From Candidatus Obscuribacter sp. (lineage in GTDB: Bacteria; Cyanobacteriota; Vampirovibrionia; Obscuribacterales; Obscuribacteraceae), in NCBI GenBank assembly GCA_016712465.1, contig JADJQZ010000001.1:4216001-4280000 (forward strand): 64,000 nt of DNA. The letters are read 5' to 3'. Positions within the stretch are counted from its first letter, which is position 1; every line of letters begins with the position of its first letter. The position numbers and the translations under genes are program-made. The notes beneath the pieces were generated by a model, which saw only the letters and a list, made by a program, of their open reading frames with translations, did not search any database and was not told the DNA's origin. Below are positions 8,775 to 17,185 of this stretch, one piece after another.

Positions 8775-9113
8775 ATGGCAGGTAAAAAAGTTCTACTGAC
8801 AAGGCCCGCCCTTGAAATAGTGGCCGCCCGGTTTCGTGCTCTTTCCGATGCTTCCCGTTTGCAAATCTTGCAGAATCTATTTAATGGCGAACATTCTGTT
8901 CAAGAACTCTGCGAGCTAACCGGAATGAGCCAGGCCAATGTCAGCAAACATCTCTCAGTGCTGGCAGAACAAGGTATCGTGCAAAAACGCAGAGACGGGC
9001 TTTTCGTCTTTTATAGTATTGCCGACGGCAGTATCTACGAACTTTGCGAGATAGTATGCGGCGCCGTGGGCAAACGCTACCAGCAAGTAATGAAAGAATT
9101 TTCTGGACGCTAA
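8775..9113 (+). CDS. ArsR/SmtB-family regulator of the sulfur operon
   Basis: This 112-residue winged-helix repressor has the ArsR recognition helix SQANVSKHLSVLAEQGIV (about residues 52-69) and wing KRRDGLFVFYSI. It has cysteines at 46, 91 and 95. Persulfide-sensing members (BigR, SqrR, YgaV) use a cysteine pair that forms a tri- or tetrasulfide bridge and releases DNA. Here the spacing differs from what I recall of BigR, so a sensing role for Cys46 with Cys91 or Cys95 is only plausible. It lacks an obvious metal-site His/Asp cluster. AGGTG lies five bases before the ATG. Divergence from the rhodanese operon strongly suggests it controls that operon. Confidence 0.9.
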   Translation: MAGKKVLLTRPALEIVAARFRALSDASRLQILQNLFNGEHSVQELCELTGMSQANVSKHLSVLAEQGIVQKRRDGLFVFYSIADGSIYELCEIVCGAVGKRYQQVMKEFSGR

Positions 9114-9119
9114 GTAGCC

Positions 9120-10523
9120 TCAGCGCAAAGACAGAGATAGAAAGTACTCATCCATTTGGGTGCTGCCGTGCTTTTCTACCCAGTCAAAGTGTTTTTTTGC
9201 AGCAGCTTTCTGCCCATGACTCTGAAGCGCCAGGGCAACGTAGCAGTGAGCAAAAGTCAAATAGTCCTGACGCTTTAGAGCGGCGAAGAGCTGGGGTTCC
9301 TTAAGCTTGCCACCAAGATAGAGGAGTACGGGGCGCGGCCAGCTCTGACACTGGCTCAGAGACTGCGAAACAACGGCCGCCGCCTCCTCCGCCTTACCGA
9401 GCCTGAGATAAGCACAGTGCAAAGCCGTAGCACCACTAAACACACCGCGCCCCTGCCATTTCTTGAGCTCCAGAAATTTGACAAAATCATCGGCAGCCCG
9501 GCGGTCTTGCCCGGAACAGAGTAACAATAAACCCCGATTGTAATAAGAGTCGGCTTCCCCGGGACTCATCCTAATCAGCTTATCGTAACCATCCAGCAAC
9601 CGGGCATAACTACCGGTCTTAGTGCTGTGCCGAGGACTAGACCGGCTTCCGCAACCTGCACCGGACGGCAAAATCATGGCAGCATGCATATCCTGCATGG
9701 CTTCCTCAAAATCGCCCAGGTTAAAAGCCAGTACTCCGCGAGAGTTCAAAAGCTCCTTTTGATCGGGACGCAACTTGAGAGCCAGATCAAGATCACGCAA
9801 AGCACCGACTCTATCATTCATCTTCAAACGGATAGCAGCCCGTCCATAAACTATATCGGAAAGCCCCGGTGCGCAAACGGCGGCAATTTCATATTCGCGT
9901 AAAGCTTGGGGATAATGACCGGCACTATAGTACAAATCTCCCTGCAACTGCCTGGCCCGCGCGTCCCTGGGGCTAATCTTGATGGCTTTACGCAAATCCT
10001 CCTGAGCCTTCTTCTTATCACCCAGAATGAAGTACACATTGCCCCGCTGAGAGTAAGGAAAACTAAACCTGTCCTGGTTCAATGCCACGGCTCGATCAAG
10101 ACACCTGAGCGTCTCTTGCCTGCGACCAAGTGCAAAAAGAGCCGACGCCTTAGTACTGTAAGGACCGATAAAATCAGGTGCCAGGGCAATAGCCCGGTCG
10201 GTATCAACAAGCACAGCCTGGTAATCATTCTTATCGAGAGAGGCTAGGGCTCGCATGTTGAGAAGATCGGCATCGTTTTTGTAATGCTTAAGTGCTTCAT
10301 CAATTACCGCAAAACCTTCCCTGGTCCGGCCGGCCCGCCGTAGTTTGCCGAAGTCGCTTTTGTAAGCTTCGATGGCTCGCGGCGCCTTGCCCTGCGCAAG
10401 AGCAAACGGGAAGACCCAGCCCTCTGAAAGAAGAGCCCCCAGCAAAACGAACAGAAAGAGTCTCAGCCACTTTATTTTGGTCGCAAGCAAAATATCTACC
10501 AGGAATTCACCAGCAGGTGACAA
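9120..10523 (-). CDS. membrane-anchored or exported TPR protein, 467 aa
   Basis: The N-terminus (residues about 18-43) is a long hydrophobic segment ending in ALAQG, read as a signal peptide or anchor. The rest is a TPR solenoid of about nine units (for example DADLLNMRALASLDKNDYQAVLVDTDRAIALAP near residue 85). No catalytic domain is present. The start is TTG at 10523, preceded by AGGA six bases away. The same bases contain TATAAT, so this stretch could instead be a -10 box with a start further in. It runs towards the ArsR gene, with only 6 bases between their stops. The function is unknown beyond protein interaction. Confidence 0.85.
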   Translation of the reverse strand: MSPAGEFLVDILLATKIKWLRLFLFVLLGALLSEGWVFPFALAQGKAPRAIEAYKSDFGKLRRAGRTREGFAVIDEALKHYKNDADLLNMRALASLDKNDYQAVLVDTDRAIALAPDFIGPYSTKASALFALGRRQETLRCLDRAVALNQDRFSFPYSQRGNVYFILGDKKKAQEDLRKAIKISPRDARARQLQGDLYYSAGHYPQALREYEIAAVCAPGLSDIVYGRAAIRLKMNDRVGALRDLDLALKLRPDQKELLNSRGVLAFNLGDFEEAMQDMHAAMILPSGAGCGSRSSPRHSTKTGSYARLLDGYDKLIRMSPGEADSYYNRGLLLLCSGQDRRAADDFVKFLELKKWQGRGVFSGATALHCAYLRLGKAEEAAAVVSQSLSQCQSWPRPVLLYLGGKLKEPQLFAALKRQDYLTFAHCYVALALQSHGQKAAAKKHFDWVEKHGSTQMDEYFLSLSLR

Positions 10524-10632
10524 TTATATCCTGCCTCGATAAGCCGACGAGTTTTGCCGGCAGCTACCAGCAAAATAGTCCAGACTGTTCACATATACTT
10601 ATCTATGAGTCCTTTCAACCCAGGTGTCTTAC

Positions 10633-11337
10633 ATGCAATTCCTTAACCGCACCGATGCCGGTGTCCAGCTGGCAGAAAGGCTAGCCAACACGCTTAGAGC
10701 CAGCGATTTCCCTGCCCCATACTGCATTATCGCACTCCCAAGAGGCGGCGTACCTGTAGGTCTGGAAGTAGCAAGAAGGTTCGGCACAGCCCTGGAAATC
10801 ATAGAATCGAAAAAACTGCCCTACCCCGGACAACCAGAGTTTGCCATCGGCGCAGTCTCCGCCGACGGTGTTATCGTGCTAAATAATGACATTCCCGGAC
10901 AAGATGAGCTCAATGTTCAGGAGAAACGCAAGTGGCATAACTACATCGAACAGCAGCGCACATTGCTGCTTGATATGACAAGCAAGGCGGAAGCGCAGTT
11001 CTATCGCCTGGCAGGACGCCGCAAAGCCTCCCTCAAAGGAAAAACAGTAATAATCGTGGATGACGGCATAGCGACGGGAATGACGGCTCTAGCTGCCGTA
11101 GAAACGGCACGAAAGCAGGGCGCCGCCAAGGTCTTTCTGGCCGCCCCGGTGATGAGTAAAGAGAGCATGGAAGAGCTCAAGCCTCACTGCGACTCCATCG
11201 TAACCCTGAGCATGCCGGATCCCTTTTGCGCGGTCGGACTTTACTACCAGGATTTCTCTCAAACCAGAGACGAAGAAGTGGTGCAGGCACTCAGGGATAG
11301 TACAGGGTTTGCCGCTACCACTTCCCAGGCGCTATGA
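10633..11337 (+). CDS. phosphoribosyltransferase-domain protein
   Basis: The protein has a type I phosphoribosyltransferase fold, with an N-terminal PRGGVPVGLEVARRF loop (about residue 37) and the PRPP-binding signature VIIVDDGIATGMTA near residue 140. This subfamily of stand-alone PRTases (often beside alpha/beta hydrolases) has no firmly assigned base. The final FAATTSQAL tail is polar. I chose ATG at 10633, preceded by AGGTG, over the in-frame GTG at 10624, which is part of that ribosome site. TATACT at 10594-10599 is a candidate -10 box. Its stop overlaps the start of the next TPR gene, so the two are coupled. Confidence 0.9.
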   Translation: MQFLNRTDAGVQLAERLANTLRASDFPAPYCIIALPRGGVPVGLEVARRFGTALEIIESKKLPYPGQPEFAIGAVSADGVIVLNNDIPGQDELNVQEKRKWHNYIEQQRTLLLDMTSKAEAQFYRLAGRRKASLKGKTVIIVDDGIATGMTALAAVETARKQGAAKVFLAAPVMSKESMEELKPHCDSIVTLSMPDPFCAVGLYYQDFSQTRDEEVVQALRDSTGFAATTSQAL

Positions 11338-12065
11338 TAGCCTCTATGAGGCGAATACGGGCGGCCATTATTATATCAATGCTGTTTACCGGCAACGCTG
11401 CTCAAGCATCCGGTCCTGAACAGGCTGCCCGGGAATTTCAGAAAGCCAAGCAATGCCAGAAAATCTTAGATTCAGAAGGCGCGGTACAGCATTACAACAA
11501 GGCCCTGGAACTAGACCCTAAGAACACCAGAATTTATGTAGAACGCGGCATAGCCTACAAAGACCTGGGCAAATACGATCTGGCCCTGAAGGACTACAAT
11601 AAGTCGCTAACCATGGCGCCGGGAAATATTCCAGCACTGGAATCGAGAGCCAGGCTATACGATATGACAGGCCGCCTTAAAGAAGCCATTGCCGATTATG
11701 ACTGTGTGCTTAAATCACCCCAGGGCAACTGGCAAACCTGGAGACACCGGGCCCTCTGCAACCGGCGTTTAAAAAACTACCTGGAGTCGGCAAAAGATTT
11801 CGGCACAGCCCTGAAACTAGCCGGAGTCTGCCAGGACCAGCAGCAAATGATGTATTACCAGGCTGAAATGCTTTTCCTGGGCAATGATCTGCCCGGAGCA
11901 CTGAGCCACTTTGACGCCATCATCAAACGCTTCCCCGACTTATCTGGTGCATACTGGAGCAGAGCTAAAATCTACGACAAGCTGGGCAAGGCAGACCTGG
12001 CCGAAAAAGACAGACAGAAAGCAAGAAAGCTCGACGAAGATTTCGACCCCCTCAACAGGCTTTAG
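11334..12065 (+). CDS. exported TPR protein, 243 aa
   Basis: It starts with ATG overlapping the stop of the phosphoribosyltransferase gene (ATGA), indicating translational coupling. A second ATG at 11346 is also possible. Residues about 5-22 form a signal peptide ending AAQA. About five TPRs follow, for example KAKQCQKILDSEGAVQHYNKALELDP and NTRIYVERGIAYKDLGKYDLALKDYNKSL. It is exported while its upstream partner is cytosolic, so a shared complex is unlikely. Shared regulation is more probable. It ends in TAG. Confidence 0.87.
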   Translation: MIASMRRIRAAIIISMLFTGNAAQASGPEQAAREFQKAKQCQKILDSEGAVQHYNKALELDPKNTRIYVERGIAYKDLGKYDLALKDYNKSLTMAPGNIPALESRARLYDMTGRLKEAIADYDCVLKSPQGNWQTWRHRALCNRRLKNYLESAKDFGTALKLAGVCQDQQQMMYYQAEMLFLGNDLPGALSHFDAIIKRFPDLSGAYWSRAKIYDKLGKADLAEKDRQKARKLDEDFDPLNRL

Positions 12066-12207
12066 TTACTCCGGTACAAATCTGCTCCAATTCCGCTGCC
12101 GCCTCTCTGGACCGCACCAGAACTGCAGGGGCCAGTGAGGCATCTCCGGCGATACCAAAGGACCATCCACCGTAAAGTCTAAAAATGCAAAACTCTTGAA
12201 TCGGCCA

Positions 12208-12498
12208 CTAATCCCGCCAGAAGACTTCCCCATCGGCGTTTACCGTGGGAGCGGCAATTTCCGTCTTCTCCCCGGCATCGTCTTCGATGAACCAACCTTC
12301 CAGATAGCTTTCGTCAAAGGGCAAGTCGCTGCCTTCCATCATGGCTTCTTCATCGGCCAGAGAATCAAAAACGTGCTGGTACTCGACTCCCTCAAGAGTC
12401 AGCTCAATTTCGCCGCTCCACTGAAAGAGATCTTCCACTGTGTAATTGGTAATGGTGCCAATTAGTGTTGCACCGTGATAAAGCTTGAGTGATTTCAT
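12208..12498 (-). CDS. small acidic hypothetical protein, 96 aa
   Basis: This small, strongly acidic protein starts MKSLKLYHGATLIGTI and has no signal peptide. The sequence alternates beta strands (LKLYHGATLIGTITNY, GEIELTLEGVEY) with acidic loops, suggesting a small beta-rich domain, possibly OB- or SH3-like. The start ATG at 12498 is supported by GGAG five bases upstream. An in-frame start 11 codons earlier lacks such a site. I do not recognise the family. It is flanked by a 142-base non-coding gap on one side and the WG-repeat gene on the other. Confidence 0.65.
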   Translation of the reverse strand: MKSLKLYHGATLIGTITNYTVEDLFQWSGEIELTLEGVEYQHVFDSLADEEAMMEGSDLPFDESYLEGWFIEDDAGEKTEIAAPTVNADGEVFWRD

Positions 12499-12570
12499 TA
12501 CTCCGGCATCCCCCGAACCGTTGTTTCTCAAATATAACCGTTCCCGCCAAACTCTATCAAGGGGCAGCCC

Positions 12571-13800
12571 TCAGGGTTCCATTACAGCAGCCAACCCCTC
12601 GCTGAAACTGTTGCCCCAGACCGACCGGGTCTCAATTGCCACCTTGCCGTTCATATCAAGGTAGACCGTATGGTTGTCTATAAGCGCCCGGGCTAATCCG
12701 TCGCAATAGGAAGAAATATGACTGTAGGAGGGTTCGACAAGATAGCGGCCGGTAGTATCGATAATTCCATGCAGATGGCTACGGTTACCCATCATATCTT
12801 CTGAGGCCCGGCTGACCACAGCGCGACCATGACGGAAACTACCGGCCAGATTGTTGCCGGAGATATCAAAGCCCGGCTTTATGACTATTTTGCCGCTCTT
12901 ATCGACATACCCGTAGGCTTTATTCTCATTTGCCGAGTCAAACTTCGGCGCCACCGCTGCCAGCCCTTCACTGAAAATGCGGGCATCCTCATACTCCGCA
13001 TTGGTAATCCTGCTGCCGTCCTCAGACAGGTAGAAAAGCCGGCGCCCGGAGTCGTACCGGCCATTGCCGGCAAGGAAAAGTCCCTCACTGAAGTCTATGC
13101 AGTTTTGAGAGGCAGGCACCACCACCTTGCCGCTCTTATCTATAAAAGTGCGTCCTCCCGCCGCGGCCGGAGCCGGAAAAGGATTAACAGCAGCGAGGCC
13201 CTGCCGGAAAGCCTCGGCCCGCATATAAACAGGCTCTATGACAAACTTTCCAGACTTATCTATGTAGCCGAACTTACCATCCCGGCAGGCTACGGCCAGC
13301 CCCTCACTGAACTCCAGGGGCGTGAGCACGGTCTGAGTGAAATCCCAGTCGGGATTGTCATTTCTTGCACCCTCAATGCGAGCAATTTCGAAGCTTATCG
13401 GTATGACTTCCCGCCCGCTCTTATCAATGTAGCCGTAGCGGTAAGCCACCCGCACCAGAGCCAGACCGTCGCTGAAATTTCCGGCGCTATCGTACTTGAG
13501 CGGCACTTTCCAGAGTCCGTTTTTGTCAATATAGCCCCATTTGTTTCCCACTCTGACGGCACAAAGTCCCTGGGAGAAATTCACAAAAGTCTTGTGGGGC
13601 AAAGTCCAGCCGCCGTGCTGGTCTCTGGCTACATCATCAAACTTATAAGGTATGACCAGGCGCCCGCTCTTGTCGATAAAGCCCCATTTCTTGTGGGGTA
13701 GCTTGTCGAAGACCGCCACGCAACCGCTCAAAAGCGGCAAGAGAATCAGACAGAGTAATACACTGAGCAAGTTTCTGAGCCGATTTTCAAAGCGTGGCAA
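12571..13800 (-). CDS. WG-repeat lipoprotein
   Basis: This is a lipoprotein: positively charged N-terminus, hydrophobic core LLSVLLCLILLPLL and lipobox LSGC. It consists of about eight WG (KWG) repeats, each built on a W/Y-G-(F/Y)-IDKSG core followed by a 'FSEGLA' element. WG repeats are beta-propeller-like modules of unknown ligand, common in bacteria with large accessory genomes. The TTG at 13800 is chosen because GGGAGA lies about ten bases upstream and the resulting signal peptide has normal length. A GTG at 13839 would add 13 residues. The protein is anchored at the cell envelope. Confidence 0.88.
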   Translation of the reverse strand: MPRFENRLRNLLSVLLCLILLPLLSGCVAVFDKLPHKKWGFIDKSGRLVIPYKFDDVARDQHGGWTLPHKTFVNFSQGLCAVRVGNKWGYIDKNGLWKVPLKYDSAGNFSDGLALVRVAYRYGYIDKSGREVIPISFEIARIEGARNDNPDWDFTQTVLTPLEFSEGLAVACRDGKFGYIDKSGKFVIEPVYMRAEAFRQGLAAVNPFPAPAAAGGRTFIDKSGKVVVPASQNCIDFSEGLFLAGNGRYDSGRRLFYLSEDGSRITNAEYEDARIFSEGLAAVAPKFDSANENKAYGYVDKSGKIVIKPGFDISGNNLAGSFRHGRAVVSRASEDMMGNRSHLHGIIDTTGRYLVEPSYSHISSYCDGLARALIDNHTVYLDMNGKVAIETRSVWGNSFSEGLAAVMEP

Positions 13801-13893
13801 AGGGCAAGTCTCCCAGTAGAAAAGCACAACCGGCAACACGCTATTTTACACGCATTGCCGGTTGCACTTACTCTTTGCTAGCCACTGTGGCTC

Positions 13894-14826
13894 TTATCGA
13901 ACGCCGGCTACGGACTTGGCACCGGCGTCGGCAACATGCCTCCTTTCCATCTGGGGTAGATTGATGAAGGGCATGGCACCTCCGCCGGAGAAAGTCGGTA
14001 GTTCGCCGTCCCACTTCTCAACAGCGCGAAGCTGAATCAAACTGGGGTTCTGGGCCAGGGCATTGGCTTCCCTCTGAATGGCCTGAGCTCTTTCAATGCT
14101 CTCTTTGCGAATCTGATAGGCGGCAGCATCGGCAGCCAGCTCCTTCTCGCGAGCGGCAGCTTCCGCTTCGGTGATGCGCCTTTCTTTTTCGTTCTTTGCT
14201 TGCAGAGCTTGTTGTTCGGCTTTAACCTTGGCTTCGATGGAGAGATTGAACTCCTTGGAAAAATCGAAGTCGGTAATCGCCACGTTAGCGAGCATCACAG
14301 TTCCCTCCAATTTTTTCTCACGCAGAGTGTGGTTGATATAGCCCTTGATGGCATCGGTGACCAGTTGCTTGACAGTTTCGCGCTTGGTGACAAGCTCTTC
14401 GGCTGTAAACTTGGCGGTTATAGCTTTCAAGCTCTCTTGCACTGCCGGTGCTACCACAGTCAAATCTACCTTTTCGAGATCACCGACGGTCTGATAGCAC
14501 TCAGCGGCCATAACGGGAGCGATATTGTGCTGCACAGAAATGGTGGTTTCAACCGTTTGCAAGTCTTTGGAGGCAGCGGCAGCGCGAACCTCGAAGGACT
14601 TCAAGCGAGTATCCAATTGCACCACTTGATCGATGAAGGGGCGCTTAAAGTGAAAGCCGGGAGAGAGTTCGCTGGTGCTCACCGCACCCATAGACTTGAG
14701 CACACCCACATGACCGGCATCCACTACCACGTAGAAGCCGCTCAAAACGGGAATTGCCAAGATTCCCCCCACCAAGACAAGAAAACACCAGAGCAGCGCC
14801 AGCTGCTTATTATTGTTATTATCCAT
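13894..14826 (-). CDS. SPFH/prohibitin-family membrane protein
   Basis: An N-terminal transmembrane helix (about residues 8-30) is followed by a prohibitin-type SPFH domain (about 31-190: VDAGHVGVLKSMGAVSTSELSPGFHFKRPF) and a charged coiled coil (about 195-255, rich in KAKNEKERRITEAEAAAREKELAADAA heptads, quoted in part). Family members form large membrane rings that scaffold proteases or organise lipid domains. The C-terminus ends in a short FSGGGAMPFINLPQ segment. It is a single gene with a 67-nt spacer to the WG-repeat gene. The start is ATG with a weak GGA site. Confidence 0.92.
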   Translation of the reverse strand: MDNNNNKQLALLWCFLVLVGGILAIPVLSGFYVVVDAGHVGVLKSMGAVSTSELSPGFHFKRPFIDQVVQLDTRLKSFEVRAAAASKDLQTVETTISVQHNIAPVMAAECYQTVGDLEKVDLTVVAPAVQESLKAITAKFTAEELVTKRETVKQLVTDAIKGYINHTLREKKLEGTVMLANVAITDFDFSKEFNLSIEAKVKAEQQALQAKNEKERRITEAEAAAREKELAADAAAYQIRKESIERAQAIQREANALAQNPSLIQLRAVEKWDGELPTFSGGGAMPFINLPQMERRHVADAGAKSVAGVR

Positions 14827-15381
14827 TTTTTTAAATCCAAGATAAAAGAAGACAAACTAAAGGCACAAACAGCCTGACCAATTTCGCTCCGACAGGGACG
14901 CCAGTTCGAAATCGCTACTTGAACTCTCTAAGTTTCTACATCGCTCTGTCCAACACTTTGATTTGTGACTATTACATGGACCTAACTTACCACGCACCCT
15001 TGACATCCTGGGGATTTTTCAGATATTACTCATAATTGCATGGTAGAGGGAAGCGGAATCTGGTGCAGAGGCGGAAACGTTCGGACAAACACCACAGGAC
15101 ATGCAAGAAGAACAAGAGGAGACGAGCGGGGTCGCTTCAGAGATGAGCCGCTCTCAGTGCCACCGTTAATAGTGTCGAAGGTATACTTCCTATGTCACAA
15201 GCGAAAATCAGCCGGTCGGGGGCGCCAAGATTCGAGAGTTTCAGTCCGTAAACTGGCTGTAGAAAGCGCAGAATCAAGTTTCTAGCTGGTCCAAGATTGA
15301 GTGCAAAAGGAAACTACTTCCAGCGAGAGGCAAGAGGAAGTAGACTAAATTAGTATCAGTAGTAGATAGTTTGCCGGTTAA
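14827..15381. other. 555-base non-coding region with promoter and structured leader
   Basis: No convincing gene lies here. From about 15030 to 15381 the sequence would be the 5' leader of the acyltransferase gene. It contains two clear inverted repeats: GAGCGG/CCGCTC at 15124-15129 and 15148-15153, and CTACTTCC/GGAAGTAG at 15314-15321 and 15336-15343 with a 14-base loop. An 81-codon open frame at 15040 is Arg/Ser-rich and unconvincing. Confidence 0.5.
15000..15028 (+). promoter_or_regulatory. candidate sigma70-type promoter for the acyltransferase leader
   Basis: TTGACA at 15000-15005 is a perfect -35 box. GATATT (15022-15027, 16-base spacer) or ATATTA (15023-15028, 17-base spacer) serves as a partial -10 box. 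Transcription would begin near 15035, giving a leader of about 345 bases before the coding start at 15382. Confidence 0.5.
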
Positions 15382-16665
15382 TTGAGATTGTCCAGCCCCA
15401 CAAAAGACGCTCCAATAAGCAAGCCTGACGGAACAAAGGTTAAGCCGGGTATATTTCATCCGGCCAAGCTCTGGCACTTCATCAACTGGTTGTTTCAGAG
15501 CTATATATATTTCGACCTGCTCATCAACAACAGACTCATTATAGACAGAGACAATATCAAGCTTTTGAAGGAATTTCCCCGCCGGCATGGGCTCATTCTC
15601 ACACCAAATCATGCCGATGAAACAGACTTCAAGGTTTGCGTGGAGATTGCCAGAAGAGCAGGGCGGAACTTTATTTACATGCTCAATGCCGAAGCTTTCG
15701 ACGAAGGGCACGGTATGGCCGGCTGGTGGATGCAAAGGCTAGGTGCCTTTTCCGTTGATCGCGGCGGGCTGAATGCCCTGGCACAGTCGAAAGATTATGC
15801 ACTCAAGGTGGTAACGGGGCAAGATGTTCTCGTCATTTTTCCGGAAGGAGAAATCTATTACCTCAATGATCAAGTGCAACCGCTTAAAAGCGGTGTTGTA
15901 GAGATTGCCCTGCGAGCTATTCTGCAAGAGCGACAAGCCGGTCATGAGAACTGGTCGGTCTATTTGATGCCCATGGCCATCAAGTACAGCTATCCCAAGT
16001 CAATTCAAAAGGTATTGGATAAGCGTATCAGAAAAATTGAGAAGCACTTGCACCGCAAGGTGCGCAGCCAGGACATAAAACTAAGACTGGCTCTTATTTT
16101 TGCTGAGCTTCTGCGCAGGCAGGAGATGGCGCACAATCTTGAAGCCGGCTCCGCCAGCCTGCAGGCTCTCAGTGGTAGAGTTGCCGATGTAAGACAGGCC
16201 GTGCTCAAACAGGTTGAAGCCAGGTATGAAGAAATCAGCCCTGACGAGCGCAAGGGGCTCCTGGATCGCAGTTGGAAACTCAGTTCCTACCTGAGAAGCC
16301 TGCCCAGAGGCTCCAAAAAGGAAACCCTGGCTGAAATGAAAAAGGATCTGGCCTCCCTGGCTCGGGTGGCGCGCATGGTCAGTTGGCAGCCCCAATATGT
16401 GGAACTCAATCCCAGCCAGGAGAGACTGGCTGAAACCGTATTGAAATTGGAAAGAGATGTCTACAATATCAAACGCCCGAGGCAACTGGCGAAAAGACGT
16501 GCCCATGTGAAAATAGGCAGCCCCATAGATTTAAGCCCCTACATGGATGAATACGAGAGAGCCCCCCATGAAGCCCGGCACCTCATCGCCGACAAGCTGA
16601 GGGCTCACCTGCAAGGGTTAATTGACGCCATGGCAAGCAACATAGAGAAAAACCGCGCTCTATGA
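15382..16665 (+). CDS. PlsC-like 1-acyl-glycerophosphate acyltransferase-domain protein
   Basis: The N-terminal half has the acyltransferase motifs of the PlsC/LPLAT family: HADETD (catalytic His77 and Asp82) and FPEGE near residue 155, separated by MQRLGAFSVDRG. The C-terminal half (about 200-427) is a long helical region with no motif I recognise, making the protein much longer than typical PlsC (about 240 residues). Members acylate lysophosphatidic acid or related lipids at the inner membrane. The start is TTG with no strong ribosome site. No in-frame ATG occurs before residue 99, inside the domain. A long leader precedes it. The exact acceptor lipid is unknown. Confidence 0.82.
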   Translation: MRLSSPTKDAPISKPDGTKVKPGIFHPAKLWHFINWLFQSYIYFDLLINNRLIIDRDNIKLLKEFPRRHGLILTPNHADETDFKVCVEIARRAGRNFIYMLNAEAFDEGHGMAGWWMQRLGAFSVDRGGLNALAQSKDYALKVVTGQDVLVIFPEGEIYYLNDQVQPLKSGVVEIALRAILQERQAGHENWSVYLMPMAIKYSYPKSIQKVLDKRIRKIEKHLHRKVRSQDIKLRLALIFAELLRRQEMAHNLEAGSASLQALSGRVADVRQAVLKQVEARYEEISPDERKGLLDRSWKLSSYLRSLPRGSKKETLAEMKKDLASLARVARMVSWQPQYVELNPSQERLAETVLKLERDVYNIKRPRQLAKRRAHVKIGSPIDLSPYMDEYERAPHEARHLIADKLRAHLQGLIDAMASNIEKNRAL

Positions 16666-17112
16666 AACCGCCCGTGTTTTCTTTTGAGGGGCAGGCTTAA
16701 TTTCCGCTACAACTTCATCTTCTTTGTGCCAGACTGTGCGAGTGTGTTCGATGGCACTCATCATTTCCTTCACTTCCGATGGGTCGGGAGAAATGAAGTT
16801 GACTCCTTCGATTATCCAGGCGGCCAGTTTGGGATTGCGCAAATGGTAGTAGACATTGCGACCTTCCCGATGCTCTGAGATGAGGCGGCAATTGCGCAAC
16901 ACAGCCAATTGCTGGGAGACGGCCGCATGGGTGATACCCAAGATATCGCGCAGGGAATTCACTGCTAAGTCTTCTTTGCGTAGCTCTTCAATAATGCGAA
17001 TGCGCATGGGATGCGACAAAACCCCGAATAATCTGGCAAGTTCAGAACTAACTACGGCTCTGTACGGCAAGTGCGCCCCCTTTGATTGATCGGCTCGATT
17101 AAACCCATGCAC
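16660..17112 (-). CDS. ArsR-family transcriptional regulator, 150 aa
   Basis: The protein has a winged-helix ArsR domain (about residues 22-105): LFGVLSHPMRIRIIEEL, recognition helix THAAVSQQLAVLRNCRLI and wing HREGRNVYYHL. A C-terminal extension (about 110-150) carries EMMSAIEHTRTVWHKED and a basic tail, longer than usual. Only one cysteine (in LRNCRLI) is present, so classical metal or thiol sensing is not evident. The GTG start directly abuts a 22-base palindrome. It lies 73 nt behind the TolC-like gene of the exporter operon and its end overlaps the end of the convergent acyltransferase gene by 6 bases. Confidence 0.88.
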   Translation of the reverse strand: MHGFNRADQSKGAHLPYRAVVSSELARLFGVLSHPMRIRIIEELRKEDLAVNSLRDILGITHAAVSQQLAVLRNCRLISEHREGRNVYYHLRNPKLAAWIIEGVNFISPDPSEVKEMMSAIEHTRTVWHKEDEVVAEIKPAPQKKTRAVS

Positions 17113-17134
17113 ATATCAGCATATATGATTATAT
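17113..17134. promoter_or_regulatory. 22-bp imperfect palindrome, probable ArsR-family operator
   Basis: The site has outer arms ATAT/ATAT and a central CATATATG, with 18 of 22 positions symmetric. This AT-rich layout is typical of ArsR/SmtB operators. It lies immediately upstream of the GTG start of the regulator gene, so autorepression is likely. Binding is inferred. Confidence 0.55.
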
Positions 17135-17185
17135 CGAACAAAGTCAAGCACCCTGCCATTAAGAACCTCTCCGACAGGCATTCTG

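Noticed and set aside
12829..13701. 290-codon plus-strand frame opposite the WG-repeat gene
   Set aside because: It is antisense to a repeat protein with strong WG repeats and a lipoprotein signal.
15029..15200. RNase P RNA or tmRNA in the leader
   Set aside because: A GCGGAAACGTTCGG stretch looked suggestive, but the conserved P4 helix elements and the tmRNA tRNA-like ends were not found.
15040..15285. 81-codon open frame in the acyltransferase leader
   Set aside because: It is rich in Arg, Ser and Gly with no hydrophobic core or homology I know, and the region has RNA-like inverted repeats.
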